A DNA stretch of 35,040 bases from a virus, in the IMG/VR virus record IMGVR_UViG_3300025098_000148, positions 1-35,040 of that record; one strand, given 5' to 3'. Position 1 is the stretch's first letter, and each line of letters starts with the position of its first letter. The position numbers were made by a program, and so were the translations under genes. The notes beneath the pieces were generated by a model. That model had not been told where the DNA came from and did not search any database. It saw only the letters and a list, made by a program, of their open reading frames with translations. Of the stretch, positions 22,585-30,668 are shown one piece after another.

Positions 22585-23616
22585 TTATTTTAAATATTTT
22601 TGATATTCTTTTTTAACAGCTACTTTAAATGTGTAAAGGTCTCTGTTATGAATGCTTATCTCTCTTCTTACTATAGGTTCAAGATATCTAAACGTTATTG
22701 TGTCAAGTTTACCTTCTTGCTCTAACCATAATATCATGTCTTGTGCACTCTTACGGTTAAAATTGTGAAAGTTTGACGAATCCAACCAATACTGTAGATC
22801 CTTATCTCTATTGTCTGCATATGTTATACTACTACAATCTTGTGCAAACTGCCATAATAAATGATAGTTTTTCTTATAGTCTATAGTAGGAACAATTTTA
22901 AGAGCTAAAGCTTTATCATCACCATATGAATTCAACTGGGCCTTAAGATCACTGAGAAGTTGCTCATCAAGAGTCATTTTGGTAGCAGACGCATGAAGGA
23001 CTGTCTCAGGATCAATAACACTAACATCTGTAGTATCAATTATATGAGCTAAGTTTATAGCCATACCAGTTAACATCCAGCTATCATATAAGCTATCTTC
23101 TATATCTATATCATAGTATCTTACATTATCTGTAATCTTTGGTGTAATGATACATTCTAGACCCGAATTAGCTATATTTTTAAGAACGCCATGTCTATTC
23201 ACATCTCCTTTTGTAGTCTCATAATTCCATAACTTATTCATCATTATAGTAGTTGGAATATTCTCCGCATTACTTAATTTATGAGTTGTTATTTCTTCAT
23301 GACCTATGATTAGATCAGCCAATTCATAATCATTTGTTACAGTTATACCATGCTCTTTAAGAGCAGACTTTAATCTATCTTGTGATACATTACACTTTGG
23401 TAGTATAAAAGCTTTCTTTTTGGTTCTAAAAGTTTGGTCATCCTCAGTAGGGACCGTTAGTATAGTGTTTATCTTTTCATAAGTTGTTTTATCTTGAGTA
23501 CATAATACTTTATTAATACCTGTACTAGAAACTAACCCATAAGTAGGGTCAGTCTCTAGTCCAAAGTATACTAAAGCATCAGTATCAAAATCTTGATATA
23601 CTGATTTATTTGCCAT
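22585..23616 (-). CDS. Unknown protein B of the MoxR cassette (343 aa), possible BRCT-like module
   Basis: A likely paralogue of the 21435 product (see the shared segments there). Residues about 67-112 hold the KKAFILPKCNVSQDRL and ELADLIIGHEEI segments, followed by PTTIMMNKLW, an order seen in BRCT folds (thlV...K...gipiv...W), though no search supports this. The C-terminal third is helical and charged (KSAQDMILWLEQEGKLDTIT). It sits one base upstream-adjacent to the AAA+ ATPase gene, making it a prime candidate for a substrate or adaptor of the MoxR/VWA machine. No catalytic residues are identified. Confidence 0.65.
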   Translation of the reverse strand: MANKSVYQDFDTDALVYFGLETDPTYGLVSSTGINKVLCTQDKTTYEKINTILTVPTEDDQTFRTKKKAFILPKCNVSQDRLKSALKEHGITVTNDYELADLIIGHEEITTHKLSNAENIPTTIMMNKLWNYETTKGDVNRHGVLKNIANSGLECIITPKITDNVRYYDIDIEDSLYDSWMLTGMAINLAHIIDTTDVSVIDPETVLHASATKMTLDEQLLSDLKAQLNSYGDDKALALKIVPTIDYKKNYHLLWQFAQDCSSITYADNRDKDLQYWLDSSNFHNFNRKSAQDMILWLEQEGKLDTITFRYLEPIVRREISIHNRDLYTFKVAVKKEYQKYLK

Positions 23617-23617
23617 T

Positions 23618-24889
23618 TTATTTCATTGTCATTTGGACAATCTCTGGGATCATCATTAGTTTATTAAACTTCTTTTTATTACCATTAAATATGGTACGTA
23701 CAATTAAATACTTAAGATCATTAGTAAAATAATCTTTAGTACATAATGCTTTAAGTCTATCAGTTACTTTCTGATTTATTGTATTATCCTGAGAATATAC
23801 AACAGAGAAGTTACCAAGTCTTGTAGCTAAAGTAGACGCAATATCTGCACGATATGTGTCATCTTTACCAATACAACTTCTAAGCTCATTAAGAATATAT
23901 TGCTCATTTTCATGTGTCAATAAATCTTTTGGTGTTACCAGCTTATCAAGTTTATTATTAATAAAGGTTGTAAACATAGAAGCAAAAGCATCACCTACAC
24001 TACCTTCACCAATCATTTGAATCATACCAAGGTTATCTTCAAAGCTGTCAAAGCTTGATATTGCATTAAAGAATGTAGTAATAGATCTTGCATTTGTTTC
24101 TTGTGTTACAAGCTCTGGATGTAAAAGCAAGAAGTTAATACATCTTGTATCAATCCCTGCACCTTCTGCCCATTGTGCCCATACATTAACATCAAACTTC
24201 AAGTTAGCGGTTACATATCTGGTTTTCTGTGCACTATCTACACTGTTAACCATATAATCCCCGTTATCTGGATTTGCTGTTAAAATTATATGCCAGTCTT
24301 TTGGTAAAGTCCATGAAATATAAGATTGTCTGTCAATCAATTCCATAACTGCTTGAATAAATCTTGTATCAGCACGGTTCCAGTCATCTAGTAATAAAAT
24401 ACCACCAGCCTTTGCATCAGCAATCCATTCAGGAGCACAATAAGACATTCTGTTCTTACCTGTCATTTTGTATCCATTTTTTAGATACTCTTGCACGGCA
24501 AGTTCATCAACCCATTGTCCTACTTTCTTGGTAACTGTTTGATTAAGATTAGCTAAACTAGTACCTGCAGCTCTTTGTGTTGCTGTAACCATAGACAGAT
24601 TATCTTGTTGTTTTATTGCTACCTTTTTTTCTTTATACATCTGGAACTGACGTACAGGGAAGCCTACTAAGTCACCTAACTCTTCTATCTGTGCTAAATT
24701 AAGTTTTACAAACTTTAGGTTATTATCTTGAGCAAGCTCTACTATAGTAGAAGTCTTACCAATACCTGATTCACCTACTACTTCTACTGATACAGAATTC
24801 TTTCCTGCTTCTTGTAAATACCTGTTGTTGGTAATTATATGATTTACAAATCCTTTTAGTTCTGTTACATTTAAATTTACTTGTGCCAT
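23618..24889 (-). CDS. MoxR-type AAA+ ATPase (AAA_5)
   Basis: Walker A is GESGIGKT (Gly39-Thr46), Walker B is ILLLDD (164-169) within GGILLLDDWNRADTRF, and the sensor-1 region is HIILTANPDNG. The DWNRA replacement of the more common DExNRA and the TANP signature are typical of the MoxR/AAA_5 branch. These hexameric ATPases act as chaperones that remodel or activate partner complexes together with VWA proteins. Here the VWA/HExxH gene lies immediately upstream (11 bases) and two paralogous unknown genes immediately downstream (1 and 7 bases). The C-terminal part (from about 290) is helical and unfamiliar. In phages such pairs are known but their targets are not. Confidence 0.88.
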   Translation of the reverse strand: MAQVNLNVTELKGFVNHIITNNRYLQEAGKNSVSVEVVGESGIGKTSTIVELAQDNNLKFVKLNLAQIEELGDLVGFPVRQFQMYKEKKVAIKQQDNLSMVTATQRAAGTSLANLNQTVTKKVGQWVDELAVQEYLKNGYKMTGKNRMSYCAPEWIADAKAGGILLLDDWNRADTRFIQAVMELIDRQSYISWTLPKDWHIILTANPDNGDYMVNSVDSAQKTRYVTANLKFDVNVWAQWAEGAGIDTRCINFLLLHPELVTQETNARSITTFFNAISSFDSFEDNLGMIQMIGEGSVGDAFASMFTTFINNKLDKLVTPKDLLTHENEQYILNELRSCIGKDDTYRADIASTLATRLGNFSVVYSQDNTINQKVTDRLKALCTKDYFTNDLKYLIVRTIFNGNKKKFNKLMMIPEIVQMTMK

Positions 24890-24900
24890 TTTCTTTCTAA

Positions 24901-26064
24901 TTAATTAAGTTGTATTTTCTGTCCTGGTAAATCTTCATTTATACTACTCCTGCTACTATGCACCCATAATGTATTATGAGGACAGTTATCAGGAGAATAT
25001 GCTTCACCATCTGTTAAATATATAAGGGCTGTATATTGCCCTTTGTTTTCATTAAAGTGATCTATTACTGGTTGGAAGCTTGTCCCACCACGACCATGTA
25101 TTTCCCAATCCTTTTTTGGATTAAATTCCTTCACGCTATTCAAGCGGGTATCACACTGTGCAACTGTAATTTTATGACCAGTCTTATGCATATGCGTAAG
25201 CTCACTAAAGAATTCCTTTAGTTCATCATTGTTTACAGATCCACTTGTGTCAACACCAACAAGTATATGATTCTTGAATTTAATTTTAAGTCCCGGATTA
25301 GCTGAATAACGTTTATTGTATTTACGTCTCAGCTTTTTAGTATAAACTATACTAGAGTTACCTACAAATCTTCTTAGATAACCTTTCCAATCAAACTTTG
25401 GTGGTTCAATATGCATTAGTCTATGAATTAAATCAGCAAGCTCACCAGGCATACTACCTTGTTTCTTTTCTGTTTCCTCTGCGGCTGCTTTTAATTGATG
25501 TTCTATCTGCTTTTGAACCAACTTCTTATCAGCTTCAGGTAATTCTTCAAAATCTTTCCATGTGCTATGACAATAAGGTGACTCACCATTCATTTTATCC
25601 ATTAAACTATCTAGAGATGGGGATGTCCCGTCCTCTTGTGCCTGCTCCAAAAGTCTATAATATTCTTTTGTACCGGCTTTAGTAGGGAGGTTTAGTTCTG
25701 GGAAACTTGATAATAATAAACCACCTTCAGGTAATTTACTTTCCAGTATGTACTGGTTTATCTCTAAATCTGCAGCTATATTAAATAGCTTATGATCACT
25801 GTAGAGATCTCTTAATATTAAATGACCAAATGCAATATGCAATAGCTCATGTTTAATTAATCCAAATCTGTGATCTTCACTGAGTTCATTATAAAACTCT
25901 GGGTTTATAGTCAATTGCATACCAATACCTTGCTTACTAACTCCTGCTGTAGGAATCTTATTGCTGTATTGCTTATTGATACCAATTAAAAAGAGCCCAT
26001 AAAAGGGCTCTGTAAATATTAAACTTTTGGTTGTTCTTGCAACCTGGTCTTGTATATTTATCAT
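24901..26064 (-). CDS. VWA-domain protein with HExxH metallopeptidase-like N-terminus
   Basis: The N-terminal half carries HELLHIAFGH (His72, Glu73, His76, His81) and NIAADLEINQY, the arrangement of the putative metallopeptidase domain fused to VWA-like domains (Pfam PF13203 + DUF2201/VWA-like). The C-terminal half has the MIDAS motif DTSGS (Asp272-Ser276), a Thr in GRGGTSF and the Asp in YLTDGEAY, the three metal-binding loops of a von Willebrand A fold. This is the standard partner of MoxR ATPases. Genuine proteolysis is unproven; in relatives the HExxH may be structural. It is coupled by a 4-base overlap to the 26061 gene. A hairpin plus T-tract is embedded in codons 18-26. Confidence 0.88.
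   Translation of the reverse strand: MINIQDQVARTTKSLIFTEPFYGLFLIGINKQYSNKIPTAGVSKQGIGMQLTINPEFYNELSEDHRFGLIKHELLHIAFGHLILRDLYSDHKLFNIAADLEINQYILESKLPEGGLLLSSFPELNLPTKAGTKEYYRLLEQAQEDGTSPSLDSLMDKMNGESPYCHSTWKDFEELPEADKKLVQKQIEHQLKAAAEETEKKQGSMPGELADLIHRLMHIEPPKFDWKGYLRRFVGNSSIVYTKKLRRKYNKRYSANPGLKIKFKNHILVGVDTSGSVNNDELKEFFSELTHMHKTGHKITVAQCDTRLNSVKEFNPKKDWEIHGRGGTSFQPVIDHFNENKGQYTALIYLTDGEAYSPDNCPHNTLWVHSSRSSINEDLPGQKIQLN
25988..26011 (-). terminator. Terminator-like hairpin inside the VWA coding sequence
   Basis: On the - strand AGAGCCC (26011-26005), a 6-base loop and GGGCTCT (25998-25992) form a perfect 7-bp stem followed by five T (25992-25988). It lies 50-75 bases into the VWA gene and is translated as EPFYGLFL. 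It meets textbook criteria for an intrinsic terminator but is within coding sequence, so ribosomes would normally suppress it; it could couple transcription to translation of the VWA/MoxR cassette. Confidence 0.45.
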
Positions 26065-26360
26065 CTTTTTATTTTTCTAAGAATATCCATGTATATATCA
26101 TCTACTTTACTTTTTTTAATGAATGCATAAATTTTATTTGTGTCTAATGAGTTAATTTTAAAGCTATATTTTACAGCTATACAAAAATCTACACGATCTT
26201 TAAACATTAAAGCTTTGGCCATAAGTCTATTAACTACTTCTTTTTCCTGGTAGTCAGTATTATTATACATATGCCAAGCCAATTCTTTATCTTCTTGTAG
26301 ACCACTAAACATTTCTTTGTATTTAAAAAATTCATCAAGAGTTATTACTTTTTTTTTCAT
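26061..26360 (-). CDS. Small helical protein (99 aa)
   Basis: Charged, helix-rich sequence: MKKKVITLDEFFKYKEMFSG, then KEVVNRLMAKALMFKDRVDF and KIYAFIKKSKVDDIYMDILR. No family is recognised. It overlaps the RusA-like gene by 26 bases at its start and the VWA gene by 4 bases (ATGA) at its end, so it is translationally linked to the MoxR/VWA cassette and may be its first gene. A downstream start is possible but would lose the N-terminal helix. Confidence 0.6.
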   Translation of the reverse strand: MKKKVITLDEFFKYKEMFSGLQEDKELAWHMYNNTDYQEKEVVNRLMAKALMFKDRVDFCIAVKYSFKINSLDTNKIYAFIKKSKVDDIYMDILRKIKR

Positions 26361-26733
26361 TCTCTATTAATTCTATCCATACGCCTGGGTTCTTTTTATC
26401 ATAAGTATATTGTTCAAATGCAGGAATTATAAACTCTGCATTATCATCTTCTATCCAACCATACTTGACCATATCATCTTGCACTGTTTGTGCAGGATTT
26501 ATATAATCAAACTTATGGCGGCTGCCTCTAATAAATTCAAAAGAAATTTTTACTGGAAGCTTATGCTTCTTGAGCTCTTTCTTGAACTCTTCAGTATATT
26601 TAAGATAAATGTCTTTAGTAGCTTTCCTGTAGTTCATTACAGCTTTGCTAGCAATAAAGTATTTACCTGTCCATCTTCTTCCGTTTTTACTAGAAGGTAC
26701 ATTTCCTGGTATAAACCATCTATTGTTCTTCAT
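26335..26733 (-). CDS. rusA: RusA-like Holliday junction resolvase
   Basis: Matches the RusA fold pattern: an N-terminal IPGNVPSSKNGRR segment, a basic helix, FIRGSRHKFDYINPAQ with Asp76 and Asn79, Asp86/Asp87 in TVQDDMVKYG, and IEDDNAEFI with Asp96/Asp97. The spaced acidic residues are the Mg2+ ligands that cleave branched DNA. Length 132 is normal (RusA is 120). In phages RusA resolves recombination or replication intermediates before packaging. It lies 1 base from the primase gene. The symbol is by family rather than confirmed orthology. Confidence 0.75.
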   Translation of the reverse strand: MKNNRWFIPGNVPSSKNGRRWTGKYFIASKAVMNYRKATKDIYLKYTEEFKKELKKHKLPVKISFEFIRGSRHKFDYINPAQTVQDDMVKYGWIEDDNAEFIIPAFEQYTYDKKNPGVWIELIENEKKSNNS

Positions 26734-26734
26734 A

Positions 26735-27712
26735 TTATTTATTTAATGTTTCTTTTAATAAGGGCTTAAGCATAGAGTGTACTTTATCAAAACCATGATT
26801 CTTCATAGCATCTGATATATCTTTAGACATAGTTGGTACACAACCGTGTATTTTATATGTTTCTAAATATCTTTGTACAGCTTTTACGCCTGCATCATCA
26901 TTATCAAATAGAGTTATAACTTTTTTATACTTCTGCTTCAGATTAAATATTATATGAGGTTTAATCATTGTATTTTCTGAATCAGGGCATATTACTTCTA
27001 TATTATAACCCATACCTTTAAGACACATAGCATCTTTAAGTGAACTGCATATTACTAAATAAGGTTGATTGTATTCTAGTTGATCAATACCTTGTATATA
27101 ATTCTTAACTTTATGAAACTTATGCTTTTTACTATGAGGTTGATATATTTTATATACTTCACCGTTTTTATCAAAGTAACCATAACAGCATTTGCTTCCA
27201 ACTTGTAAGCTTTTATGCAAACCATTATCATCCTTGGCCATATTAAAATAATCAATTGGTTTTACATTATATTTAGTTAACATAGTTTTACCTATTCTAA
27301 ATGATAACCAATACTTTTGATCTTCAATGGTCCAATTTCTATACTTTATATAATCTATCTTCCACTTTGCTTGTGGTTTAAATGATTGATCTATTGATCC
27401 GCCTGATTGTATAAAGTTGTTGTAGTCTTGAATTATTCTCCTGGTTGCTTGTGGATAACCTAAGTTAAATAGTAATCCAACTAAGTCAGCCTTGTTACCA
27501 CCTTTACCTGTTGAGAAATCTTTAAATTTATATTGCATAATTGATTTATCAACATATATGCAGAAACTTGGTGTCTTCTCATTAGGATTAAATATAGATC
27601 TAATCTTAATATCTTGACCCGTAAGTTGCTCAGGTAAATCTAAATAATATTGAAATACCCAATAACTTGGTATTTCTGATTCTTCTAATTTTAAATTTTT
27701 AGTGCTGAACAT
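26735..27712 (-). CDS. DnaG-like Toprim primase with degenerate zinc-finger region
   Basis: The N-terminal region (FNPNEKTPSFCIYVDKS, then YKFKDFSTGKGGNKADLVGL) follows the CHC2 primase zinc-finger domain in layout (F-x-P-x-E-K-T-P-S-F ... F ... G-x-G-G) but lacks the Cys/His ligands. The Toprim domain follows: PYLVICSSLKDAMCLKGMGY (residues 217-236) and KVITLFDNDDAG (Asp270, Asp272). The usual catalytic Glu of the first Toprim motif is Ser223. Length 325 is that of short phage primases lacking a helicase domain; a DnaB-like helicase is encoded separately at 29712. It makes RNA primers for the family B polymerase, unless the missing residues mean an accessory role. Confidence 0.8.
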   Translation of the reverse strand: MFSTKNLKLEESEIPSYWVFQYYLDLPEQLTGQDIKIRSIFNPNEKTPSFCIYVDKSIMQYKFKDFSTGKGGNKADLVGLLFNLGYPQATRRIIQDYNNFIQSGGSIDQSFKPQAKWKIDYIKYRNWTIEDQKYWLSFRIGKTMLTKYNVKPIDYFNMAKDDNGLHKSLQVGSKCCYGYFDKNGEVYKIYQPHSKKHKFHKVKNYIQGIDQLEYNQPYLVICSSLKDAMCLKGMGYNIEVICPDSENTMIKPHIIFNLKQKYKKVITLFDNDDAGVKAVQRYLETYKIHGCVPTMSKDISDAMKNHGFDKVHSMLKPLLKETLNK

Positions 27713-27726
27713 AAACCAAAGATATT

Positions 27727-27759
27727 AAAAAGAAATGGGCCCAGCATAACACTGAGCCC
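27727..27759 (-). terminator. Rho-independent-type terminator after the SSB-like gene
   Basis: On the - strand GGGCTCAG (27759-27752), a 7-base loop and CTGGGCCC (27744-27737) make an 8-bp stem with one G-U pair, followed by ATTTCTTTTT. It lies in the 63-base gap between the SSB-like gene and the primase. It likely allows high SSB output with reduced read-through into primase. Confidence 0.65.
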
Positions 27760-27775
27760 AATCTTTAGGTTTATA

Positions 27776-28450
27776 TTATAAATCAAAGTCACTACCTGTT
27801 GAAGATACAGGCTCAAAACTATTTGTTGGTGCTGACTCTTTCTTTACAAAGGGTCTAAAATGATTTGTATTATTTCTATCAAACGTTAGTAAGTTAGAAG
27901 ACTCTGCATCAATTGCTTCCAATGGCATACCATCTCTACTTCTTTTAGGTAAGAATAGATCATTGTTAACATAACCTTCTTTGTTTTCCCACTCACGTGC
28001 ACCTAAACAAGCATTGATGTAACCAGTTTCTGAACAAATCTTTGCAGCTTTAATCATAAAGTCTTCAATAGTATTTGCCTCAATAGCATCTAACTCAGTT
28101 CTTTTACCAACTACTTCAGATAAGAATACCATTGCTTTTAGAACTTCAGTATCACGACTAATCTCATTTCCATTATTTAATGTAGCATCTTTAAATGGAT
28201 ATGGAGAAAATCTTACTCTACCAACTTGGCCTGCATAGCGCTCACCATTAGGATTATTCATATCTTTTAAGAATCCATTAAATTCTCCTGTAACTGGCTC
28301 TGATTCTACATGCAATGTGATATTGTATGCTTCAGAGTCATAAGGTGTCTGATCAAATGTAATTGAGTTAATTTTCACTTTGTGATTTCCTGTTCCAATA
28401 ACTGGTTTTGTCCCACCATTACCGGCAGACATGTCTTTAGTACTTAACAT
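27776..28450 (-). CDS. Single-stranded DNA-binding protein-like
   Basis: Beta-rich N-terminal half (HKVKINSITFDQTPYDSEAY, then NITLHVESEPVTGEF and GRVRFSPYPF) consistent with an OB-fold, a central helical part, and a low-complexity acidic C-terminus ending SSTGSDFDL, the type of tip by which SSBs recruit partners. Length 224 is typical for phage SSBs. Its place between the Sak4-like ATPase and the primase, followed by a strong terminator, fits a highly expressed ssDNA-binding protein. No sequence identity to a named SSB was checked, so the call is by pattern and context. Confidence 0.65.
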   Translation of the reverse strand: MLSTKDMSAGNGGTKPVIGTGNHKVKINSITFDQTPYDSEAYNITLHVESEPVTGEFNGFLKDMNNPNGERYAGQVGRVRFSPYPFKDATLNNGNEISRDTEVLKAMVFLSEVVGKRTELDAIEANTIEDFMIKAAKICSETGYINACLGAREWENKEGYVNNDLFLPKRSRDGMPLEAIDAESSNLLTFDRNNTNHFRPFVKKESAPTNSFEPVSSTGSDFDL

Positions 28451-28475
28451 AATTTACTTTTTTATTAATTATTAA

Positions 28476-29159
28476 TTATTGATTATACTTTTCAATACAA
28501 TCTTTTACAAACTGCAGGTCATTTGGGATAAACTTATCCTCAAACATACCCATTGGTGATTTACATGTGTTCTCTCCTGAGTTTTGTGTTTCAAAACCAT
28601 ATTCAAGTTCACCATCATCATTTTTATTTACTTTACCAAATAATACTATAGAGAATAGTCCTTCTAATGTTAGAGTATTGTCAATCATTTTGCCAATAGT
28701 CTTAGCTTTAATTTTTCTATTCCCATTTATATCAGTTGAATCTTCTGAGTGAGTCAAAAAGATTACTGTTAAATCTTCTCTTAGATCTTTAGGTAACTTA
28801 GCAACCATGGCTAAATTTGCTGCAATCTGAGTAAATTTATCATATCCTTTTTCATTTGCTCTATCAAAATATTCAAAAGAACTCATATATTGCCAATCAT
28901 CTACAACTAGATTAGTTATATGTGGCATTTTATCATTAACATGTTGTATAGCTTTAACTATACCTGCAGAAGAAGACGCTGAGGTTAAATTTCCATCTTT
29001 ATTTTCTTTACTGATTTGTGTATACTTGCTTTTCCATCCTTGAAATGGAAGTGGTTTGTTAGCAATGTTTATAATGAAAGTCTCTTTAGGGTTTAATGTT
29101 CTGATTGAGGTAGACTTTCCTGTACCTGAATCTGCAATTACCAATACGCTGTTTGCCAT
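28476..29159 (-). CDS. Sak4-like RecA-type ATPase (AAA_24)
   Basis: The protein opens directly with a P-loop: VLVIADSGTGKST (Asp10-Thr17). Walker B is LVVDDWQYM, followed by a YDKFTQIAANL segment, LPKDLREDLTVIFLTHSEDS and a KTIGKMIDN loop. This is the layout of the AAA_24/Sak4 family, minimal RecA/Rad51-like ATPases that promote single-strand annealing or recombination in phages, usually beside SSB and a nuclease as here. Length 227 is typical. It is separated by 25 bases from the SSB-like gene downstream and by one base from the 184-residue gene upstream. Confidence 0.82.
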   Translation of the reverse strand: MANSVLVIADSGTGKSTSIRTLNPKETFIINIANKPLPFQGWKSKYTQISKENKDGNLTSASSSAGIVKAIQHVNDKMPHITNLVVDDWQYMSSFEYFDRANEKGYDKFTQIAANLAMVAKLPKDLREDLTVIFLTHSEDSTDINGNRKIKAKTIGKMIDNTLTLEGLFSIVLFGKVNKNDDGELEYGFETQNSGENTCKSPMGMFEDKFIPNDLQFVKDCIEKYNQ

Positions 29160-29160
29160 A

Positions 29161-29715
29161 TTACTTGTTTTTGATTATAGTTATTAATTCTTTTAATGTA
29201 TTATTTAATTCATCTAGTTTATTTACTACAGGAATTAGGTCGGGAGCAGTGGAGGAAGGGAGCAGTTCATCTGGATTTGGTAAATCTGGATTAGCAAAAT
29301 CTATGATTGCTTTACCTCTACTTGTTACATCATTAATAACTTTAAGTTCATTGACAGGTATTATGTGTCTGATAAAACCAGCACTTGATTGTATTAATTC
29401 ATACTCATCTCTCCAATGTGGATTATGCTTATGCAAATATAACGTTCTCTTTGGATCCTCTGTATCATAATCTATAGATACAAACTCTGTGTATATATCT
29501 TCACCTTTCTCAAATTCACTGGGAAAGAAACTGATATGTAAATCATCTTTTCCAGATGGTCTATACGCCATCTTAGGTATATATAGAGAATTAATTATTC
29601 CCATTGTTTGGAAGTAATCCTCATGTTCTTCTCTGAGGGCTGCTACCTTTTGCTTTCTTTCTTGAGGTGTTAGTCCCATTCTTTTTTTATTATTTAAGTT
29701 TTTAGTATTTATCAT
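29161..29715 (-). CDS. Unknown protein between DnaB and Sak4-like genes (184 aa)
   Basis: A basic N-terminal helix (KNLNNKKRMGLTPQERKQKV) precedes a beta-rich centre (YIPKMAYRPSGKDDLHISFF, then KRTLYLHKHNPHWRDEYELI), a Pro-rich linker (NPDLPNPDELLPSSTAPDLI) and a C-terminal amphipathic helix (KLDELNNTLKELITIIKN) that may form a coiled coil. No known family. It overlaps the DnaB gene by 4 bases, so its product is made with the helicase and could be a helicase or recombinase partner. Confidence 0.6.
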   Translation of the reverse strand: MINTKNLNNKKRMGLTPQERKQKVAALREEHEDYFQTMGIINSLYIPKMAYRPSGKDDLHISFFPSEFEKGEDIYTEFVSIDYDTEDPKRTLYLHKHNPHWRDEYELIQSSAGFIRHIIPVNELKVINDVTSRGKAIIDFANPDLPNPDELLPSSTAPDLIPVVNKLDELNNTLKELITIIKNK

Positions 29716-30668
29716 CTGCGTTCTTGTTGTCCTGGTGTTAACATTTCTTCTATTTGCATTTGTTCAAACTTTGCTTTAAAGAATGACATACGTGCATCAC
29801 CATTTCTGGCTTTTAAAAAATGTAGCACCAATGTTCTATCATTTTCTATTATATATCTATCAGGCCCATAGTATCTGATCTTCTGCTTAGCTGGCCGGTT
29901 AATACCAATCAACATATCTGCATGTTGTAACATTGCATCTGAGCCAAATATATCTGACTCAAGTATATAATTACCATACTTACCATCTATAGCTCTGTCT
30001 GGATTATCTATATTCCTATTTAGCTGTGATAAAGCTATAAATAAACATGGATAATCTCTTTTACATTGTGTAAAGAACTCACCTAATTCAAATAACATAT
30101 CTAAACTACTATTCTGATAGGGTGCTCTCTTTACAAGCATTGTATGATCTAATGTTATAATAGTATTTACACCTTTATGTAAAGTCATATACTGATCAAT
30201 TTGCTCACGCATTTGATTTACAGTCATAGGTGTACTAATTATATCAACCGGGTGCTTTACTCTTTCTTTTGCATACTGATGACATTTGTTTAATTCATTA
30301 GTACCTAATACAGATCCTGCACTACATAATTCTTTATATGTCTTGCCGGTTATAGAACTGAATTCTCTAATAGCTGATGTTCTACCAACCATCTCAAATT
30401 GAAATTCTAATACTCTAAATTTATCATTTGGATTTAATGCAAAAGACTCTCTTATAATTTGATCTTTAATTAATGTTTTACCTGAACCAGGTCTACCACC
30501 AATTACTGTCAATGTATTCCACTCTAATCCATCTGTAGCAGCATCATTAAACTTAGGCCAAGGTGTATATATAGATTTCTCTTCCCCTGTAGATCTCCTG
30601 TACATGTACTTAAGAGCTTCATTAAAGGCTGCATATTGCCCAACCCATGCTTCTGATGTTTTTTTCAT
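29712..30668 (-). CDS. dnaB: Replicative DNA helicase, DnaB C-terminal (RecA-like) motor
   Basis: Walker A GGRPGSGKT (Gly57-Thr65) follows the DnaB lead-in GLEWNTLTVI. Also seen are VLEFQFEM (the DnaB motif 1a region, usually FSLEM), Walker B TIITLDHTML, LFIALSQLNRN (motif 3, SQLNR) and FLKARNGDARMSFFKAKFE (motif 4, KxRxG). At 318 residues it lacks most of the DnaB N-terminal primase-binding domain, keeping about 50 residues before the motor. It unwinds the fork for the family B polymerase. Neighbours: a possible loader or replication protein upstream (4-base overlap) and an unknown protein downstream (4-base overlap). Confidence 0.9.
   Translation of the reverse strand: MKKTSEAWVGQYAAFNEALKYMYRRSTGEEKSIYTPWPKFNDAATDGLEWNTLTVIGGRPGSGKTLIKDQIIRESFALNPNDKFRVLEFQFEMVGRTSAIREFSSITGKTYKELCSAGSVLGTNELNKCHQYAKERVKHPVDIISTPMTVNQMREQIDQYMTLHKGVNTIITLDHTMLVKRAPYQNSSLDMLFELGEFFTQCKRDYPCLFIALSQLNRNIDNPDRAIDGKYGNYILESDIFGSDAMLQHADMLIGINRPAKQKIRYYGPDRYIIENDRTLVLHFLKARNGDARMSFFKAKFEQMQIEEMLTPGQQERR

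Noticed and set aside
27717-27724. TATCTTTG on the - strand just ahead of the primase ATG as a promoter
   Set aside because: It would place the start site at or inside the start codon, has no TTG at 17-23 bases upstream, and overlaps the tail of the terminator after the SSB-like gene.
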